Source of the DNA: Xanthocytophaga agilis
GTDB taxonomy: Bacteria; Bacteroidota; Bacteroidia; Cytophagales; 172606-1
NCBI RefSeq assembly: GCF_030068605.1
Contig: NZ_JASJOU010000002.1
Coordinates: 434,001-498,000 of the forward strand
DNA length: 64,000 nucleotides
Direction of reading: 5' to 3'
Shown here in pieces: positions 62,751-64,000 of the stretch. The position numbers were made by a program, and so were the translations under genes. Within the stretch, counting starts at the first letter, position 1; each line of letters begins with the position of its first letter. Below the pieces are notes generated by a model. That model was not told the DNA's origin, ran no database searches, and worked only from the letters and a program-made list of their open reading frames with translations.

Positions 62751-64000
62751 TTATTGCAGTATAATCTTTCTCCGATAGGTATTACCATTTCTTTCATCTA
62801 TAATACTCATAATATACATACCCCTGGCCTGACCTGTCAAAGAAAGATTGGTATTTGGCTTATCTATTACATAGCGCGAAACTAATCTTCCGGTCAAATC
62901 TGTTATAACCAACTGGCTGTTTCTAACAAATCCATCTGGTACTGTCAGAGAGAAATTGCCAGTTGAAGGATTAGGATATACCAGAATATGACTTTCCAGT
63001 TCCCCGGGAACACCAAGCGGAGGCTCAACAACAACTGTTGTATCACCACCCGAACCAGGCTCTTCCGGATTGACTACTGCTCCTTCTATAATAAATACTT
63101 TACCACTACTACCGGCGAGATTCATAGATAGTGCTCCTCCTGCGGCTATTGCAAATGTATCTTTTCGGATAGAGGAATTCTTATCCTCATAGGAAGTAAC
63201 TTTGTATAAACTTGCCCCTTCCAGAAAATCTAAAGGAACAGTTACAGTTCGGGAAGTCAATCCATTCATCACTCCAACAAACCACTTGTTGCCAGACCGT
63301 CTGGCTACTGTGATATACTTTCCAATTTCTCCATTCAGATAACGAGTATCATCCCATACAGTAGGTAATGATCTGAAGAATTCAATTTCTGTAGGATTAT
63401 TGTAATGCTCAGGTACTCCATACCATAATACATGTTGTAAAGGACTGAAGAAAACCATACTCAATGCTAACTGATGCGCTTTGGAGGTTTGTAAAGTAGT
63501 TAAGGGAGGATTTTGTTTGTCCGGATCCGGGTAACAAACTGTATAATCTGCAGCACCGGTCAAAAAACGAGTAAAAGGTAGAGTAGTTGTATGCAATGCA
63601 GTATTGGTTCTATACTCATTGCCTCTTACTCCTTCTACAGTCATTAAATTAGGATAAGCCTGTGATGTACCAGAGGGGCGATACTGATCATGAATATTCA
63701 ATATGAATTTATACTCTGCAGCTTTTTTAATCATTTTTTGTAAAAAAACAATTCCTTTCTGCGTTCTCCCTTCCACAAATCCCATTTTGATTCCTTTGAT
63801 ACCCCAATTTTTATACAATGTAAAAAACTCATCTACATTATAATTATCAAAAGCAACCTGATTTACATACAGCAATACACCTACACCTTTTGAATTGGCA
63901 TAACTAATAACAGCTGGCATATCAATAGCCGCAATCACCTTACGCGGGTCAGAAGCCGCATTGTGCTCATATGAATATCCCAACCCATACCAACCCGCAT
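62751..64000 (-). CDS. GH97-family glycoside hydrolase with T9SS sorting domain, 5' end outside the window
   Basis: The C-terminal part of a GH97 (SusB-like) alpha-glucosidase/galactosidase: the frame stays open to the window edge, with WYGLGYSYEH before the TIM-barrel segments GIKGIKMGFVEGR and NIHDQYRPSG, and the C-terminal beta-domain. After a Pro/Gly/Thr linker it ends in a type IX secretion signal domain (HILVYPNPSTGNFSL ... GMYIMSI ... YRRKIILQ). So it is exported to the cell surface or medium by the T9SS. The TTG at 63983 is not the true start. Confidence 0.9.
   Translation of the reverse strand, partial: AGWYGLGYSYEHNAASDPRKVIAAIDMPAVISYANSKGVGVLLYVNQVAFDNYNVDEFFTLYKNWGIKGIKMGFVEGRTQKGIVFLQKMIKKAAEYKFILNIHDQYRPSGTSQAYPNLMTVEGVRGNEYRTNTALHTTTLPFTRFLTGAADYTVCYPDPDKQNPPLTTLQTSKAHQLALSMVFFSPLQHVLWYGVPEHYNNPTEIEFFRSLPTVWDDTRYLNGEIGKYITVARRSGNKWFVGVMNGLTSRTVTVPLDFLEGASLYKVTSYEDKNSSIRKDTFAIAAGGALSMNLAGSSGKVFIIEGAVVNPEEPGSGGDTTVVVEPPLGVPGELESHILVYPNPSTGNFSLTVPDGFVRNSQLVITDLTGRLVSRYVIDKPNTNLSLTGQARGMYIMSIIDERNGNTYRRKIILQ

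Overview
The window is a chromosomal segment from a member of the Bacteroidota, most likely order Cytophagales. The basis is the gene content and style: an actABCDEF alternative complex III joined to a caa3-type oxidase cluster, two adjacent heme-copper oxidase subunit III genes, DUF4834, DUF1361 and DUF3817 proteins, a GH97 enzyme with a type IX secretion tail, AT-rich intergenic DNA, and promoters of the TTTG-N19-TAnnTTTG type. No rRNA, tRNA, CRISPR array or intact insertion sequence was seen, so the genus is open.

Layout. 0.1-11 kb holds housekeeping and envelope genes (DUF4834, lgt, yidD, a BamA-like outer membrane protein, a GT9 glycosyltransferase, DUF1361, a diacylglycerol kinase, trxA, an NlpC/P60 hydrolase, a CBS protein), then a two-component system whose kinase has a NarX/PilJ-like sensor motif. 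11.1-29.6 kb is one long minus-strand respiratory block: actA-F, coxB, coxA, ctaA, ctaB, two subunit III genes, subunit IV, sco, DUF420, a small CxxC membrane protein, and a siroheme-synthase-type dehydrogenase. A textbook Bacteroidota promoter lies upstream of actA. 30.6-42.9 kb is a nitrate assimilation region: an operon of an outer membrane porin and NrtA-NrtB-NrtD-like ABC transporter, then narK, a 1162-residue nitrate reductase fused to an FAD/BFD reductase, a rubredoxin-tailed protein, and mobA. 58.3-62.6 kb completes the pathway with nirD, nirB and, divergently, the uroporphyrinogen-III methyltransferase for siroheme.

The clearest regulatory signal is a 45-nt element (41 of 45 positions identical) at the same distance upstream of aligned promoters of narK and of nirB, which lie 24 kb apart. 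It looks like the binding site that coordinates nitrate uptake/reduction with nitrite reduction.

42.9-48.2 kb is an accessory patch with about 2.8 kb of structured non-coding DNA around three genes (FAD oxidase, Bor-like lipoprotein, M15 peptidase). It contains two elements of the same architecture but different sequence (short motifs pointing inward at an AT-rich palindromic core), an array of about 28-nt units each carrying an imperfect palindrome, a 19-bp perfect inverted repeat, and a 16-bp direct repeat bracketing about 4 kb. I cannot name this element type. 48.2-58.1 kb carries an HxlR regulator with two short-chain dehydrogenases, an M57-type metalloprotease, an AraC regulator, and a vanadium-haloperoxidase-like/PAP2 cluster. 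The window ends inside a GH97 gene.
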